64,000 nucleotides of DNA from Tretioscincus oriximinensis (GCA_022410635.1 JAJVDF010000235.1:71070-135069); one strand, 5' to 3'; shown: positions 36,459-47,636, counted from the first letter of the stretch. The notes: generated by a model from the letters alone, not told the origin. Translations and numbers: made by a program.

Positions 36459-36588
36459 CCCAAAGCCAGAATAAGAATAAGAATAAGAATAAGAATAAGA
36501 AGAANAAGAAGAAGAAGAAGAAGAAGAAGAAGAAGAAGAAGAAGAAGAAGAAGAAGAAGAAGAAGAAGAAGAAGAAGAAGAAGAAGAA
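36459..36588. repeat. (AATAAG)n then (GAA)n microsatellite on a SINE-B tail
   Basis: Five or so AATAAG hexamers from about 36468 pass into about 30 GAA units (36498-36588). The array is the expanded, minus-strand 3' tail of the adjoining SINE-B copy. Confidence 0.95.
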
Positions 36589-36872
36589 CTGGGTTCTTAT
36601 ATCCTGCTTTTCTCATCTTTCAGAGGGACACAAAGCAGCTTACAAGGGTAGTTTTGCCCGAAGGCTTACATTCTATCTTCCCCACCAGGCTGTGGTGGTT
36701 CCTATGTACCTACTTGCAGTCAGTTGCAATTTCTTGCAATTCTTACTTTTGAATAGCTGGGTTGCCTAGAGCTAGATGCTAGTGGAAGGTGTTCACCCCT
36801 CCCTACATCCAACACAGGGCTTCAAAACCCAATCTCCCAAATGAGAGACCGTTTCCTTAGCAACTGAGTGAT
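36589..36872 (-). mobile_element. SINE-B, minus strand, full body
   Basis: The plus strand reads CTGGGTTCTTATATCCTGCT, then GTCAGTTGCAATTTCTTGCA, GAATAGCTGGGTTGCCTAGA and AACACAGGGCTTCAAAACCC. It ends in the inverted head AGCAACTGAGTGATTCTTG. The head is diverged, and the tail is the GAA array to the left. Confidence 0.9.
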
Positions 36873-37263
36873 TCTTGCTCAAGTCAGAAGTTCAAAAATC
36901 AATAGAGCATCAAACGTTAATAGGAAATAAATGTAGGAGCAGAGGAAATAACACAATTTTGTTATGTTCCGAAAGAACTCGTTAATGAGCAACACCAAAC
37001 TTACCTTCCTCGTGTTGAAAGCAAACATTAACAAACCTTTAAACAGAACAAAGAGATGAGCTACCAGAATCATAGAGCAGAGGGATGAATTACCAGGATC
37101 ATAGAGCTGAGAAGTCAGAATGATAATCCTGAGCGTGCTCAGTGCAATGATAGTAACTGAATGAGAATCTCATGCAGTGTATCAGATAATATACATGAGA
37201 TGTGATATCTCATGCAGGGTTACATGAGAAAGTCCCCCTTATCCTCGGGGCAACCATCTTACC
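36873..37263. other. Unannotated AT-rich DNA
   Basis: A short local duplication is visible at about 37064-37110 (CCAGAATCATAGAGCAGAGG and CCAGGATCATAGAGCTGAGA, around AGGGATGAATTA). No gene is recognised. Confidence 0.4.
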
Positions 37264-37405
37264 AGAAGTGACATCATTTTGACATCACTTCCGATATTTT
37301 CNTCCATGGAAATGGCACCCAGGGTAAAGTCACTTCCTGTCATGTCTAGCAAGTGATGTCACTTTTGACATCATTTCCTGTCACACCCAGGAAGTGACAT
37401 CACAA
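37264..37405. repeat. Cluster of GAAGTGACATCA / TGATGTCACTTC motifs
   Basis: AGAAGTGACATCA (37264), TGACATCACTTCC (37280), GTGATGTCACTTT (37353), TTGACATCATTTCC (37366) and GGAAGTGACATCAC (37390) lie within about 140 bases in both orientations, giving imperfect palindromes such as GAAGTGA...TCACTTC at 37265-37291. It could be a decayed internal array of an interspersed repeat or a cluster of CRE-like and ETS-like sites. Confidence 0.6.
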
Positions 37406-37980
37406 AAATTCTACTCGCACTTCACATGCAAGTTTATCCAGGGCTGNGCCTGATTTTTGGACTCCCTATCTGATATTTGGCTTCCATGAGTTGCCATAAT
37501 TGGCTCAGTGNGGGCTAAAGCAGGAAGTGCATAAGATTCCCATACGGCTGTCTTCGCAGAGATTCCGGCTTCTCCCGTTAATCTCCATACACAAAGGCTT
37601 AGAAGGGGAATACACGNTGTTTCACTAGGATGTTGGAATACCAGCAACCAGGATGTTGCTGATTCTCACATTTTTAAGGTGAAGCATAGCAAAAATGCCT
37701 CTAGCAAGTATGGCTGAAGAATAAAGATGTTGGAACATCCTAGCAAGAACCAAGTAAGTAAATGCCATGTATACATGCCCTTATTCCAACTTGAAGGCTC
37801 ACAATCTCAGTTTCAATGGTCATGTTACCTCTATCCAGAAAAGGCAAACAGATCTCTGCTGTCATCTGACTTTATAGTAACAGGAATGAACCCAGAGGTA
37901 ATCTCAATCACATACTTATCCTTTCTGGGGCAGAGAGCACTCACCCACAATGAAAACTCGATTACAAAGCAGTAGTCAGT
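37406..37980. other. Unannotated DNA
   Basis: No recognised repeat or gene is visible. Several isolated Ns are present. Confidence 0.4.
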
Positions 37981-39439
37981 CTAGAATCCAAGAATTATAG
38001 AGTTGGAAGGAACCAATAGGGTCATTGGATCCAACCTCCTGCTAAATGCAGGATTCATTAAACCATCCCAGGCAGATGACAGTCCAGTCTTTGTTTGAAG
38101 ACTTCCACTGAAGGTGAACTCACCACCTCCTGTGGCAACCTGTTCCACTGGTTTATCACCCTGACTGTTAGAAAGTTTTTTCTGATATATCATCTAAATC
38201 TACTCCCTTGCAGTTTCATCCCATTGTTTCTAATCCTTCCATGTGCCAACAAGAACAGTGCTGATCCCTCTGCTCTGTGACAGCCCTTCAGATATTTGTA
38301 CACAGCTATCAGGTCACCTCTGAGTCTTCTCTTTTGCAGACTAAACACCCCCATCTCCTTTAACCGTTCCTCATAGGACATGGTTTCCAGACCACACAAC
38401 ATCCTTATAACTCTCTTTTGAACCTGCTCTAGTTTATCAATGTCCTTTTTAAATTGGGATCCCCAGATCTGAACACAGTATTCCAAGTGTGGTCTTACCA
38501 AGGTACTGTAGAAAGGAATAATTACTTCACATGATTGAGATTTTATGCTTCTCTTAATACACCCCAGGATTGTGTTTGCCTTTTTTGCAGCTGCTTCACA
38601 CTGTTGACTCATGTTTAGGTTATGATCTACCAATACACACCGGTCCTTTTCACTTGTGCTGCTGCTCAGATATATTCCTCCCACTCTGTATGTGCTGTTT
38701 TCATTTTTATATATTTTTTTGCCCAGATTTAGGATTTTGCATTTCTCTCTATTAAATACCATTCTATTAGTTTCAGCCCATTGTTCCAGCTTGTCTAGAT
38801 CTTTTTGAATCCTTTCTCTGTTTTGCTTAGCATTAGCAACCCCTCCTTTGTGTCATCAGCAAATTTGATAAGTTTTCCTTCCATTCCCACATCTAGGTCA
38901 TTTATTGAAACATTCTTCCAATTGGTTGTGCAACCATTTATTACCACTCTTTGATTACAATCATTAAGCCAGTTTTGAATCCATCTAAGTGTTGTTTTGT
39001 CAGTCCCATACTTGACTACTTTTTCAATAAGGATGGAATGAGATACTTTGTCAAATGCCTTACTGAAGGCAAGATATACCACATCTATTGCATTTCCCTG
39101 ATCAACCCATTTGGTGATTCTATCATAGGAAGAAATTAGATTAGTCTGGCATGACTTGTTTGTTACAAATGCATCTTGGCATTCCTATTCAAGTGCTGGC
39201 TTTCATGCTGATTTATAACTTGTTCAAGGAGTTTTCCTGGTATTGAAGTCAGACTCACAGGCCTATAGTTTCCTGGTTCCGCCTTTTCCCCCTTTTTGAA
39301 GATAGGGACAACATTTGCNTTTCTCCATTCTACTGGGACTTCTCCTGTTGTTTACGAATTTTCAAAGTGCAAGTGGTTCTGCTATTACTTCTGCTAGTTC
39401 CTTTAATACCCTGGGATGTAGTTCATCTTGACGTAGATA
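37981..39439 (-). mobile_element. CR1 LINE, second lineage (ATTCTATG-type tail), RT and C-terminus
   Basis: The plus strand opens AGAATCCAAGAATTATAGAG and TTGGAAGGAACC, the tail of the avian-like CR1 lineage. Minus-strand frames encode VYLAFSKAFDKVSHSILIEK (RT motif A region, 38795-39082), KLIKFADDTKEG (motif C) and VFNREKCKILNLGKK, then HLEYCVQIWGSQFKKDIDKL and RLRGDLIAVYKYLKG (38190-38762). One frameshift and an in-frame deletion after FADD separate the two frames. The 5' side is cut off near a hairpin element at 39440. Confidence 0.92.
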
Positions 39440-39625
39440 CTCATTTTGGGGGGAGTTGAAAACCTGGTTTTGGGATCCCTCCCAGTTTTTTCTGAGAAAA
39501 CTTTTTTCAAAAAAAGTTTTCTTTTTCAAAAAAGTTTTTATTTATTTTTCCTCAGAAAAAAACGGGCGCCACCCCAAAAATGGGTTTTCAACACACACAC
39601 ACCCCAAAGGGTCATCTGGTCAGCC
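39440..39625. mobile_element. Hairpin MITE-like element, copy 2
   Basis: TTTTGGGGGGAGTTGAAAAC and GATCCCTCCCAGTTTTTTCT on the left pair imperfectly with GGGCGCCACCCCAAAAATGG and GTTTTCAACACACACACACC on the right, around an A/T-rich loop. The right terminus GGTCATCTGGTCAGCCTA matches that of copy 1 at 3982-4166. The left outer terminus is missing or degraded. Confidence 0.7.
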
Positions 39626-40555
39626 TACATCTATAGTTGGATATTCTGGAATTAAAACATGTTTTTTATTGGAGTGAGTTGGGTGGGGAGGGAGAAGCAC
39701 TTCAGAAGTTCAACTGCAGCATTTAAAGAAACCTCCATAATTTAAAACAAAACCCACTGCCTGCCCCAAGCTGCCACAGCCCCAAGCCACTGGAGGCCAC
39801 CAACAGGCCCACACCACCCAGTCCCAGCTGCTGGAGTCTGAAACTGCCCAGGCTTAAACATTTGTAGGTTTAATGACTGATGGAATAAATAAACTGTGTC
39901 TGGATATATCTATGTCCCAGGTCAGTGAGCATGAAGAGATAAGCTGGACAGCACTGTCTCTTAATTTGGTCTTCCTCTCAGAATGGTTTGAAAATAAAAA
40001 AGAAAGTTGTAAAATGATAGTTGTCACCTTGAGTTCTTGGGAGAAAAGTGGAGTGTAAGAACTGAATGTATAACCAATGCTGTTGTAAAACAATGGGATC
40101 TAAGAACATTTCCACTTCCTATTAATTGACCAGAATCAACGCTCTGAATCCACACTTCATTCCCACATCCCTTGGTTTAGTCCTTTAAACCATGTGGTCG
40201 TGTTTCAGTAATTATTTTAGATTCCTTACATAGGATACCTGAAACTTTCACTCGTCACTTGTCATTACGGCTCAGATGTCGGGGGCAGGGAGCGCTGATT
40301 GAATTGCCTGCCATTCCACAGTATTGCTCTTTTTCAAGGGCATAAGTGCTACAGTGAATTATGAAGAGCTAAGCAGACATTGTGTATGGCTCTCTTGATG
40401 TCAAAACTACTTTACCATATAGGCAAAGGAGGCACCAGCTTATAGGCTTTATGGCTTTTAAGGGCCCCATGACAATGGATCAAAAATATTATTAATTGCT
40501 AAGAGATCATTATTATAAGATAATTTGCAAAGGAGTCCAAAATGTTGAACTCCGT
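39626..40555. other. Unannotated DNA
   Basis: No recognised gene or repeat is visible. A slightly GC-richer segment lies at 39750-39850. Confidence 0.4.
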
Positions 40556-40770
40556 AGGTGTCTCCCCTTCTACTAGGCTGTAGCTCTCGCCAATCCAGCT
40601 ATTTGAAAGCACGAATTGCCAGAAATTGCAACTGACTGCAACTAAATAAACGGGAACCACCACAACCTGATGGGTATGATAGAATGTAAGCCTTTGGGTG
40701 AAAAATACTTTGTAAGTTACTTTGAGTCCCTTCGAGTGAGAAAAGCAGGTTATATAAACCCAGTTCTTCT
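40556..40770 (+). mobile_element. SINE-B, 5'-truncated
   Basis: Starts within the body (CTACTAGGCTGTAGCTCTCG) and continues with CCAGCTATTTGAAAGCACGA, AGAAATTGCAACTGACTGCA, GTAAGTTACTTTGAGTCCCT and TATATAAACCCAGTTCTTCT. The tRNA-like head is absent. Confidence 0.88.
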
Positions 40771-40910
40771 CCTCCTNCTCCTCCTCCTCCTCCTTCTCCT
40801 TCTTCTCCTCCTTCTCCTTCTTCTCCTCCTTCTCCTCCTTCTCCTCCTCCTTCTCCTTCTTTTTCTTCTTCGTCTTCTTCATCATCTTCTTCTGCTCCTC
40901 CTCCTCCCCT
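40765..40910. repeat. Imperfect (CTC/CTT)n polypyrimidine tract on a SINE-B tail
   Basis: TTC and CTC triplets alternate for about 140 bases, with one N. It is the degenerating TTC tail of the SINE-B copy immediately upstream. Confidence 0.92.
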
Positions 40911-41139
40911 CTGCTCCTGCAAGAGCATACCATCTGGACTCTTTTTTAACCTGGACACAGAGGAGCCTGCTACAAAATAAGTATAGAAGTATTGGCTGGA
41001 AAATTCACAGAAAAGGAGGGTTTTAGTGAATACATTGCTTAATTTGTGTGAGAACAAGATGCAGATTCTTCCTGTTGTAACTACCATAGTGTAAAAAAAA
41101 ACACCCTGTCTGGACAGAGTCAAGCAAACTCAGTTTGGT
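40911..41139. other. Unannotated DNA
   Basis: Nothing is recognised apart from an A-run at about 41092-41101. Confidence 0.4.
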
Positions 41140-41910
41140 AGCTTTCTACTCTGTAGTAATGCATTTAAGTGTCACAAAAATGTCACATTGCCCTTAATTT
41201 CTGGTTCATTGCATTATTCGCTATGCCTTTAAATGGACCTATGATCCAGCTCCATCATTTATGTTTCCTGATATAATTCAACAACATAATCTTATGATTT
41301 ATGTGCTTCATTTATAATTTGAGTGGTTCAGGATAATGCATGTTTTTTCCCTATATGATTTATGTACTTTCACCCAAAATGTATGTGCTTCACTCTCAGA
41401 TAGATGTATTCATCAGCTGCATATTATGCCTCTGATGACACCTTTCCTGCAAAGAAGGTGGCCCACCCCAGCCCGAGGCCAAGTCCTGAGGTTAATTGCA
41501 ATCAATTTGCCTTCCATGCAATTACACTTTCTTCTGCTTTGCCTGTAAAGTGAGCATGCATAACACAGAGTCAGCAGGGAAGCAAACCTGCTTCTTTCTC
41601 CTTCCTTATAACTAATAAAACTGATCGTAGTATAAGATTATGAGAAAGGAAGGGAGAGGGAGTCCTTGGCTCCTGCCTTTTAAACATTTTCATTGAAAAG
41701 TCAGTGAGAATAATTAATTACATCCCCATTGAGCCGTTTAGCACAAGGCTGATTGCAGCACGATTTCTGAACAATATCCAAAATACAAGTAAATATAGAA
41801 GAGGAAGCAACATACAGCCATTTGAAATTGAAATGAACATCCTTGAACAAAATAGCACATGCATGAAAGTCATGGCGGAGGGGAGAATGTGAAGGAAAAA
41901 CACTGGAGAA
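41140..41910. promoter_or_regulatory. Candidate conserved non-coding enhancer block
   Basis: Nearly 800 bases without interspersed repeats. TTATGATTTATGTGCTTCAT and related TTTATG/TTATGT motifs recur at about 41292-41385 (41292, 41357, 41381). Homeodomain-like cores (GGTTAATTGCAATCAATTTG at about 41490; ATAATTAATTACATCCCC at about 41710) and AAGGAAGGGAGAGGGAGTCC follow. No frame shows a domain. The texture is that of a distal vertebrate regulatory element. This is inference without alignment. Confidence 0.4.
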
Positions 41911-43368
41911 ATTGTTCTATCGTACTGCTCTATTCTGCTTGTTCCATAAATGGCATTTGCCATTTGGAAAATTTTTCCAGTTCTCCTGATCTTCTATTCT
42001 CTTTACAGCTGGGAATTCAAATTCAAAATTGCTGACTTTGCAATGGCTTGACTACCTTGCAACCGAGAAATAGAATAATAACAATAATCCTATACTATAA
42101 AATGCAAACAAGCCAGCAGACCGTGACATCATTTTACATATGGTCCACCCCGGGTGCGCAGTCATGGGAGGATGGTGAAGCCATTCTCCCAACAAAATTG
42201 GGGTTCTGGGTGGCTGGCGCCATTAGGCATGGCCTCGCTCAACCCTAGTCAGGAACCACGATTCCCAGCAGACGGGACAGTGGCGGTGCCATCGATCATG
42301 GGTGGGTATGATCAGCAATGCAGCCTGCTGATTGGGTTGCTGGTTGGGGCCAAAGGCAAAACCCTGTCCTTGCCACCACTACCCCCCACCTCAGGAGCTC
42401 TCAGGAGAAAGATCACTAGTTCTAAAAATCTTCAGCTGTTACAGGGCAACAACTCTTTCAAGCAGCAAAACAACCTGCTGTCTTATCTCCAGCATGTCAT
42501 TAAAAAAAGAAACAATTTATACTGACAAACTGCTTTAAACTCCATATTCAGGGGTTGGTCCCACAGTTAGAAGAGCAGAAATGAAACAACAAAAAAATCC
42601 AGTGCTGTCAAGATCCTATAAAAGAGATTAATGTGGAAGTGTCAATGCATACCTTTAGACTGCACAAAATACAAAGCATTTTTTTCTGTCCCTGGAAAAG
42701 CCTGCATGCTCTTGTTTTCAATTCTGTGTTGCATTATACAATTCCTCTTCATTTTAGAGGTAAGCACAGAACAGATTTTGAATTTTTTTCCAGGCTTCAG
42801 TAGTTTCCAGCATCTAGTAAAAACACACAATTTGATCCATGTCATATGTTCTTTTATTATTTGATCTGAAACTATGGTATTGCTTATCACATTTATTATC
42901 TAAATAAATAAATCGATAACACTGAAAACAATTCAGAATGATTCCAGTATTCCATCAGAAAAGCTTTCTGTTCCATGAACACAAAGTCAATTCCAAGGTA
43001 TTTTTGCCCTTGGCCTGGAGAATGGTTTTGGCAGATTGTGGAAATGCTGCATTCATACAAAAGCCAGATCTGTTCCTAATTTTCATCAGACTCTTATCTT
43101 CTTTTGATTGCTGGAAAGTAGTTCATAGTGGATCTCAAGATCCAGAGAACAGCTCTGGAATAGTGCAAACAAAGAAAGCTAGAGTTGGAAAATGTCCACA
43201 AATTCCTGTGTCAAGAATTTCCCTACCCCATACAAGGAAAGGCACCCTCATACAGTTTAATGCATATGGAGAATTCTGACATGAGCAGAGCCTGGGCAGA
43301 AAAGGCAGAGTCTTAATGGGATCTGAGTAGGGCCAGGGATTTTACCTCATATGAATATTTATATTCAG
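41911..43368. other. Unannotated DNA
   Basis: A GC-richer patch at 42130-42400 (CCACCCCGGGTGCGCAG, GGCTGGCGCCATTAGGC) does not match a family I know and may be an old transposon fragment. The remainder is AT-rich and unassigned. Weak enhancer-like texture is seen at 42620-42830. Confidence 0.35.
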
Positions 43369-43659
43369 ACACGGATAGCTCAGTCGTTCAGGAATTCGTC
43401 TCTCGCCTGGGAGATCGGGTTTCGAAGCCCTGTGTGGGACGTGTGGAGGGGTGAGCACCTTCCACTAGCCTGTAGCTGTAGCCAACCCAGCTATTCGAAA
43501 GCATGAATTGCAAGAAATTGCAACTGGCTGCAAGTAGATACATGGGAACCACCATTGCATGGTGGGGAAGATGGAATGGAAGCCTTCGGGCAAAATATAT
43601 CCTTGTAAGCCGCTTTGAGTCCCTTTGAAAGGTGAGAAAAGTGGGGTATAAGAACCAAG
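43369..43659 (+). mobile_element. SINE-B, full length, with very long TTC tail
   Basis: The head ACACGGATAGCTCAGTCGTT has box B-like GGGTTTCGAAGCCC at about 43427-43440. The body is canonical, and the tail GTAAGCCGCTTTGAGTCCCT leads into AAGAACCAAGTTC. It is followed directly by the 189-base TTC array. Confidence 0.95.
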
Positions 43660-43848
43660 TTCTTCTTCTTCTTCTTCTTCTTCTTCTTCTTCTTCTTCTT
43701 CTTCTTCTTCTTCTTCTTCTTCTTCTTCTTCTTCTTCTTCTTCTTCTTCTTCTTCTTCTTCTTCTTCTTCTTCTTCTTCTTCTTCTTCTTCTTCTTCTTC
43801 TTCTTCTTCTTCTTCTTCTTCTTCTTCTTCTTCTTCTTCTTCTTCTTT
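43660..43848. repeat. (TTC)n microsatellite, about 63 uninterrupted units
   Basis: The array is pure TTC for about 189 bases, the longest in the window, and grows from the SINE-B 3' end. Frames that appear to encode poly-Glu, poly-Arg or poly-Leu across it are artefacts of the repeat. Confidence 0.98.
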
Positions 43849-43849
43849 T

Positions 43850-44298
43850 ATGAGAATCAATTTTGATGATTTTCATAGGCCCCTGTACTTGCACTTAGAA
43901 TAGAGAGTGCAAAAGTATAGTGTACAATCCAATGATACATATGCTCCTTAATAAGATTATTTTGATAATGATTTGTTTTTCTTATTTTTTTGTATGTGTC
44001 CCACTCACCATGGTCATAATTGAGACTTGGACAACTGAGCAAATTCCCTTTTGCATTCTGCCAAAGGCTGCTCCAGTTTGTGTGGTCGTTCCAAAATCAA
44101 CTGATAATCTGAAGTGATCAAGGAAGGCAGCTCAAATTTCAAGTGGAGTGAGCTAATATTAAATTGTTAAAAATGTGCCTATAAACAAAATAAACAATGA
44201 TATTGTTATCTTTCATTCCATTACACCCAAGTTTGCACCTGCAGGAAGTACTTTATTTTCTAATTTTGAAAAGTGAAAACAAATGCTAAAATAAAAAA
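43850..44298. other. Unannotated AT-rich DNA
   Basis: No recognised gene or repeat family is visible. Confidence 0.4.
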
Positions 44299-44425
44299 CA
44301 TAGAATCATAGAATTTGAAGGGAATTCCAGATTCATGGCGTCCTAACCACCTGCTCAATTCAGGATTCACTAACCATCCTAGACAGTGCCTTCATCCCAC
44401 TGGTTCTAGCCCTTCCTTATGGCGT
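44299..44425 (-). mobile_element. CR1 3' tail (ATTCTATG lineage)
   Basis: CATAGAATCATAGAATTTGA, GGGAATTCCAGATTC, CACCTGCTCAATTCAGGATT and GACAGTGCCTTCATCCCACT follow the order of the second-lineage CR1 3' end. It is 5'-truncated and has suffered internal deletion. Confidence 0.75.
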
Positions 44426-44861
44426 ATCTGGGAATATGGGTAAAAGTAATTGAGGACATTTACAAAATTTCTCTGAACTCTGTCTCGGTGGCGCTTTTTA
44501 CCTTCCAATTAACACATTTCTCGTAAAACTTAACCTTGGCTGGGTCCTTCTCGGGGACTGAAGAAGTTCACCGAAATCTCTCACACAACTGGGTGGAGAT
44601 ATCCCCTATTTTGATTTGATATCTGGCATTATTTCTGTAGCTTTCAATACATTTTTTCAGCAGCCATGTGGNGTCTTTTCGTTTTTTGTCTACTATGGTG
44701 TTGTTTGCGGCATTTAATGGCATTGGCATAGCTTTCACCAATGGACTGTTTCCAGCAAGAAGGTAAAGGTAGAATATGGAACCAGTTGAAAGTCTGAACT
44801 AAACCTTTTTGCTCATCCTAGACAATCCACACATAAGCAAGATTAAAAGGAGGCCTCAACC
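44426..44861. other. Unannotated DNA
   Basis: The segment CTCTGTCTCGGTGGCGCTTT (about 44477) resembles TCCATCTCAGTGGCGCTGGT at about 11980, so a short unclassified repeat may be shared. Nothing else is recognised. Confidence 0.35.
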
Positions 44862-45167
44862 CATAATCTCAGTTGCTAAGGAATCCGTCTCTCAGCTTGG
44901 AGATCGGGTTTCGAAGCCCTGTGTCGGACGTGGGGAAGGGGTGAGCACCTTCCACTAGCCTGTAGCTCTAGCCAACCCAGCTATTCGAAAGCATGAATTG
45001 CAAGAAATTGCAACTGACTGCAAGGAGATACATGGGAACCACCATAGCCTGGTGGGGAAGATAGAATGTAAGCCTTCAGACAAAAATACCCTTGTAAGCC
45101 GCTTTGAGTCCCTTTGAAAGGTGAGAAAAGCAGGGTATAAGAACCCAGTTCTTCTTCTTCTTCTTCT
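44862..45167 (+). mobile_element. SINE-B, full length, short TTC tail
   Basis: Contains the diverged head (ATAATCTCAGTTGCTAAGG), GGGTTTCGAAGCCCTGTGTC, TCCACTAGCCTGTAGCTCTA and GCAACTGACTGCAAGGAGAT. The tail GTAAGCCGCTTTGAGTCCCT ends in about six TTC units. Confidence 0.92.
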
Positions 45168-45654
45168 CATCCCGACCTTTTCACCCCACAGATCCAGTTA
45201 AATGATTGCTGCTCATATTGGGGTGCATGTTTCTATATGTGAAGCAAACAGTGATAGAGCATATAGAGATGAGGGGAATTCATGCAAAGGAATCAAGTTA
45301 GCAACTTTCATGTGATTTACCTCCACCATTGCTGCTTTAATTTATTCCCCCCAGTTAATAAACATGCAAGTGTGCATTTGCAAAAATTGATGGTATAATA
45401 AAAAGCAAATTACAAAAATGGTGACATGGTGATATTGGGCAAGAAAAAAGGGAGTGAGAATGAAACTACTGTTCCTCTTCAAGATCAGCCATTGATGAGA
45501 GATGAAAAGAGAAATTCTTCCTCTGCCCATCCAGGAAAACACAGGTACTATCCCCAGTACGATCACACCCTGAAAACAAAAACTATGAAACAGGCCCCCT
45601 CCAGACAGTCTGTTTAATTCTGGATTTTATTTTAAATGTGGATTAACCCATTCA
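45168..45654. other. Unannotated AT-rich DNA
   Basis: No recognised gene or family is visible. Confidence 0.4.
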
Positions 45655-46240
45655 AGGGTCCCTCCCCACTTACTTTTAATATTCTACATTATTTCCTAGA
45701 CTACTGGTATTCCCTTTACATTGCTTTGTATTACCGTTACATTACATGCCCGATAATTCACTGCTGCACTCATCTTACTACACTTCCCAACATTCTCTGT
45801 GAGCGAAGACCCAATGAAAAGTCATGTCTCAAAGTCTCATAATATCTACCATTTTCCTGCTATGGAATGACATGCAAAGGGATTTAAGTGGATTTAACCA
45901 GAAGTTCATTATGGAATTTAATGAGTTGGCAGCAACATCGTGTAGAATTCGCCCCATTTACTGAGGGAGGTTCAGCCATCCACCTGCTAAAAGGGCCTCT
46001 CATCCCAGTTTTCTGTTTGTGTATTTCTTCCAATTCAGCAGCATAATCTGAAAGAAAGCTTCAGTGGAGCATTCCTTATGAGACTTTTGGCCATACTTTA
46101 AAAGCTCATTGGCTCCCTGGTCATAGAGAATGCTGGGAATTGTAGTAAGGCAAGCACAGCAATGGCTTCTGGGGCTTATAATGTCATGAGAATACCAGAA
46201 TGAAATGAGGACAGAGAGGGAACTGCGGGGAAGATTGGAG
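45655..46240. mobile_element. Fold-back element with long diverged inverted arms
   Basis: The left arm (45655-45845) contains CTACTGGTATTCCC, TCTTACTACACTTCCCAACA and TTCTCTGTGAG, then ACCCAATGAAAAGTC. The right arm (46073-46240), read in reverse complement, gives TTCTGGTATTCTC, CCTTACTACAATTCCCAGCA and TTCTCTATGAC, then GCCAATGAG, in the same order. The central spacer is about 230 bases. A single-arm relative lies at 57910-58030. The structure fits a TIR DNA transposon or fold-back element. No transposase frame or target-site duplication was found. Confidence 0.7.
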
Positions 46241-47098
46241 GTGAATGGTATTGGCGGTAAATAGGGATGTAAATAGGGATAAATAGGGATGCAGTTCTTG
46301 AACAAAGAAACTACAAAGGAAGGTTTGAAAGAAAAGCAGCAGAACTTGAATACATTCACAAGTTCCAGGCCATCAACAAAGGACTTAACAGAGACAATGG
46401 TTTCCTGGCCAACTATACATTTTTATGACACCTGTTAAGTTTTTGATTGTTTCTCTACTAGACATTGCCCCTTGTTGCCCCAGGGACTTTCTCAGGTTAA
46501 TCTCAAAGTGTTGCTAGCTCCTTTGCAGGGATGTAAATAGGTTGTCTCACTTTTTAAAAAAATAGTGATTTAAACTTGTAATGGGGAAGCAGCCAAAGTG
46601 TTGCTGAAGCAAAATATTTTTTCTAGTTTTATGATGAAACAGAAGTTCCTAATGGCATACTTGTACAGTATTTTTTAAAAAAATACCCTTCCTTTTTCAG
46701 CTCCAGAATGTCAGCTTTGACGTGTTAGTCTCTCTTATAAAAGATTTCCAAGTGTCCTCTCCCAAGATTATTTTCTAAATCACTAAACCCTGGTTATGAT
46801 GAAGATTCCATACTAACAGCAGGAAATAGGTGGATTTTATGTATCAGATAAAAATCCCAGCAGGATGCAGGGATACTTTGCAATTCTGCTTTAAGAAAAA
46901 TTGTAACAAAATCCCGCACTTGTGAAATAAATACCTAATTAATGAACAAGATTTTACAGAACTCACTATGCTGATCTCCTTTTCTATTCCTTTTCTCCTA
47001 TAGTCCCACTGAAAATAGGTAAACATTTAAAAAAAAGAAATCAAACTGCATATTACACAACAATACCCAAAGATTCAAAGTAATCAATGCAAATAATA
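46241..47098. other. Unannotated DNA with a short tandem array
   Basis: AAATAGGGAT repeats three times at about 46259-46290. The rest is unassigned AT-rich DNA. Confidence 0.4.
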
Positions 47099-47636
47099 TA
47101 TAAGAATATAAGAACTTAAGAGAAGCCCTGCTGACTTGGGCAGGAGTCCATCTAGTCCAGCATTCTGTCTCACACAGTGGTCCACCAATTGCATCTGGGC
47201 AAAAGGCATTTCAGGAATACTGACTGTGCTCCATCTCAGAGGCAGTATCAAGAGGCAGTATCCTGGAAGCTGTTTATACCCTTGGCTTCCATGAACTTTT
47301 TCTAATCCTGTCTTAAAGCTATCCAGGCTGCTAGCTACTACCACCTCTTCTGGAAGGAAATTCTACATGCTGATGAGCCTCTGGGTGAAAAAATACTTTC
47401 AATTGTCGGTCTTCAGTCTTCTGCCCATCAGTTTCAAGGAATGCCCCCTGGTCCTAGTGTTGTGTGATAGAGAAAATAGTTTTTCTCTATTCATCTTATT
47501 CATCCCATGCATGATTTTATATACCTCAATGAGGTATCCTCCCAAACGCTGTCTTTTGGGGATGAAGAGCCCAGACGTTGCAGACAGATTTTATAAGGGA
47601 GGTGCTCCAGTCCCTTGATCATTCTTGTTGCCCTTC
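47099..47636 (-). mobile_element. CR1 LINE 3' fragment
   Basis: The plus strand shows ATAAGAATATAAGAACTTAA, CATCTAGTCCAGCATTCTGT, GGAAGGAAATTCTACATG and AATGCCCCCTGGTCCTAG. It runs into ORF2 (CCAGACGTTGCAGACAGATT, GTTGCCCTTCTT). The tail is slightly diverged, and the element is 5'-truncated. Confidence 0.9.

Noticed and set aside
43427..43440. GGGTTTCGAAGCCC as a tRNA T-loop
   Set aside because: It is the box B-like part of SINE-B, present in every full-length copy and followed by the SINE body.
43388..43894. 168-codon minus-strand frame rich in Arg, and overlapping poly-Glu and poly-Leu frames
   Set aside because: These arise from the 189-base TTC array plus SINE-B body; the same artefact occurs at 36.4-36.7, 40.5-41.1 and 54.7-55.0 kb.
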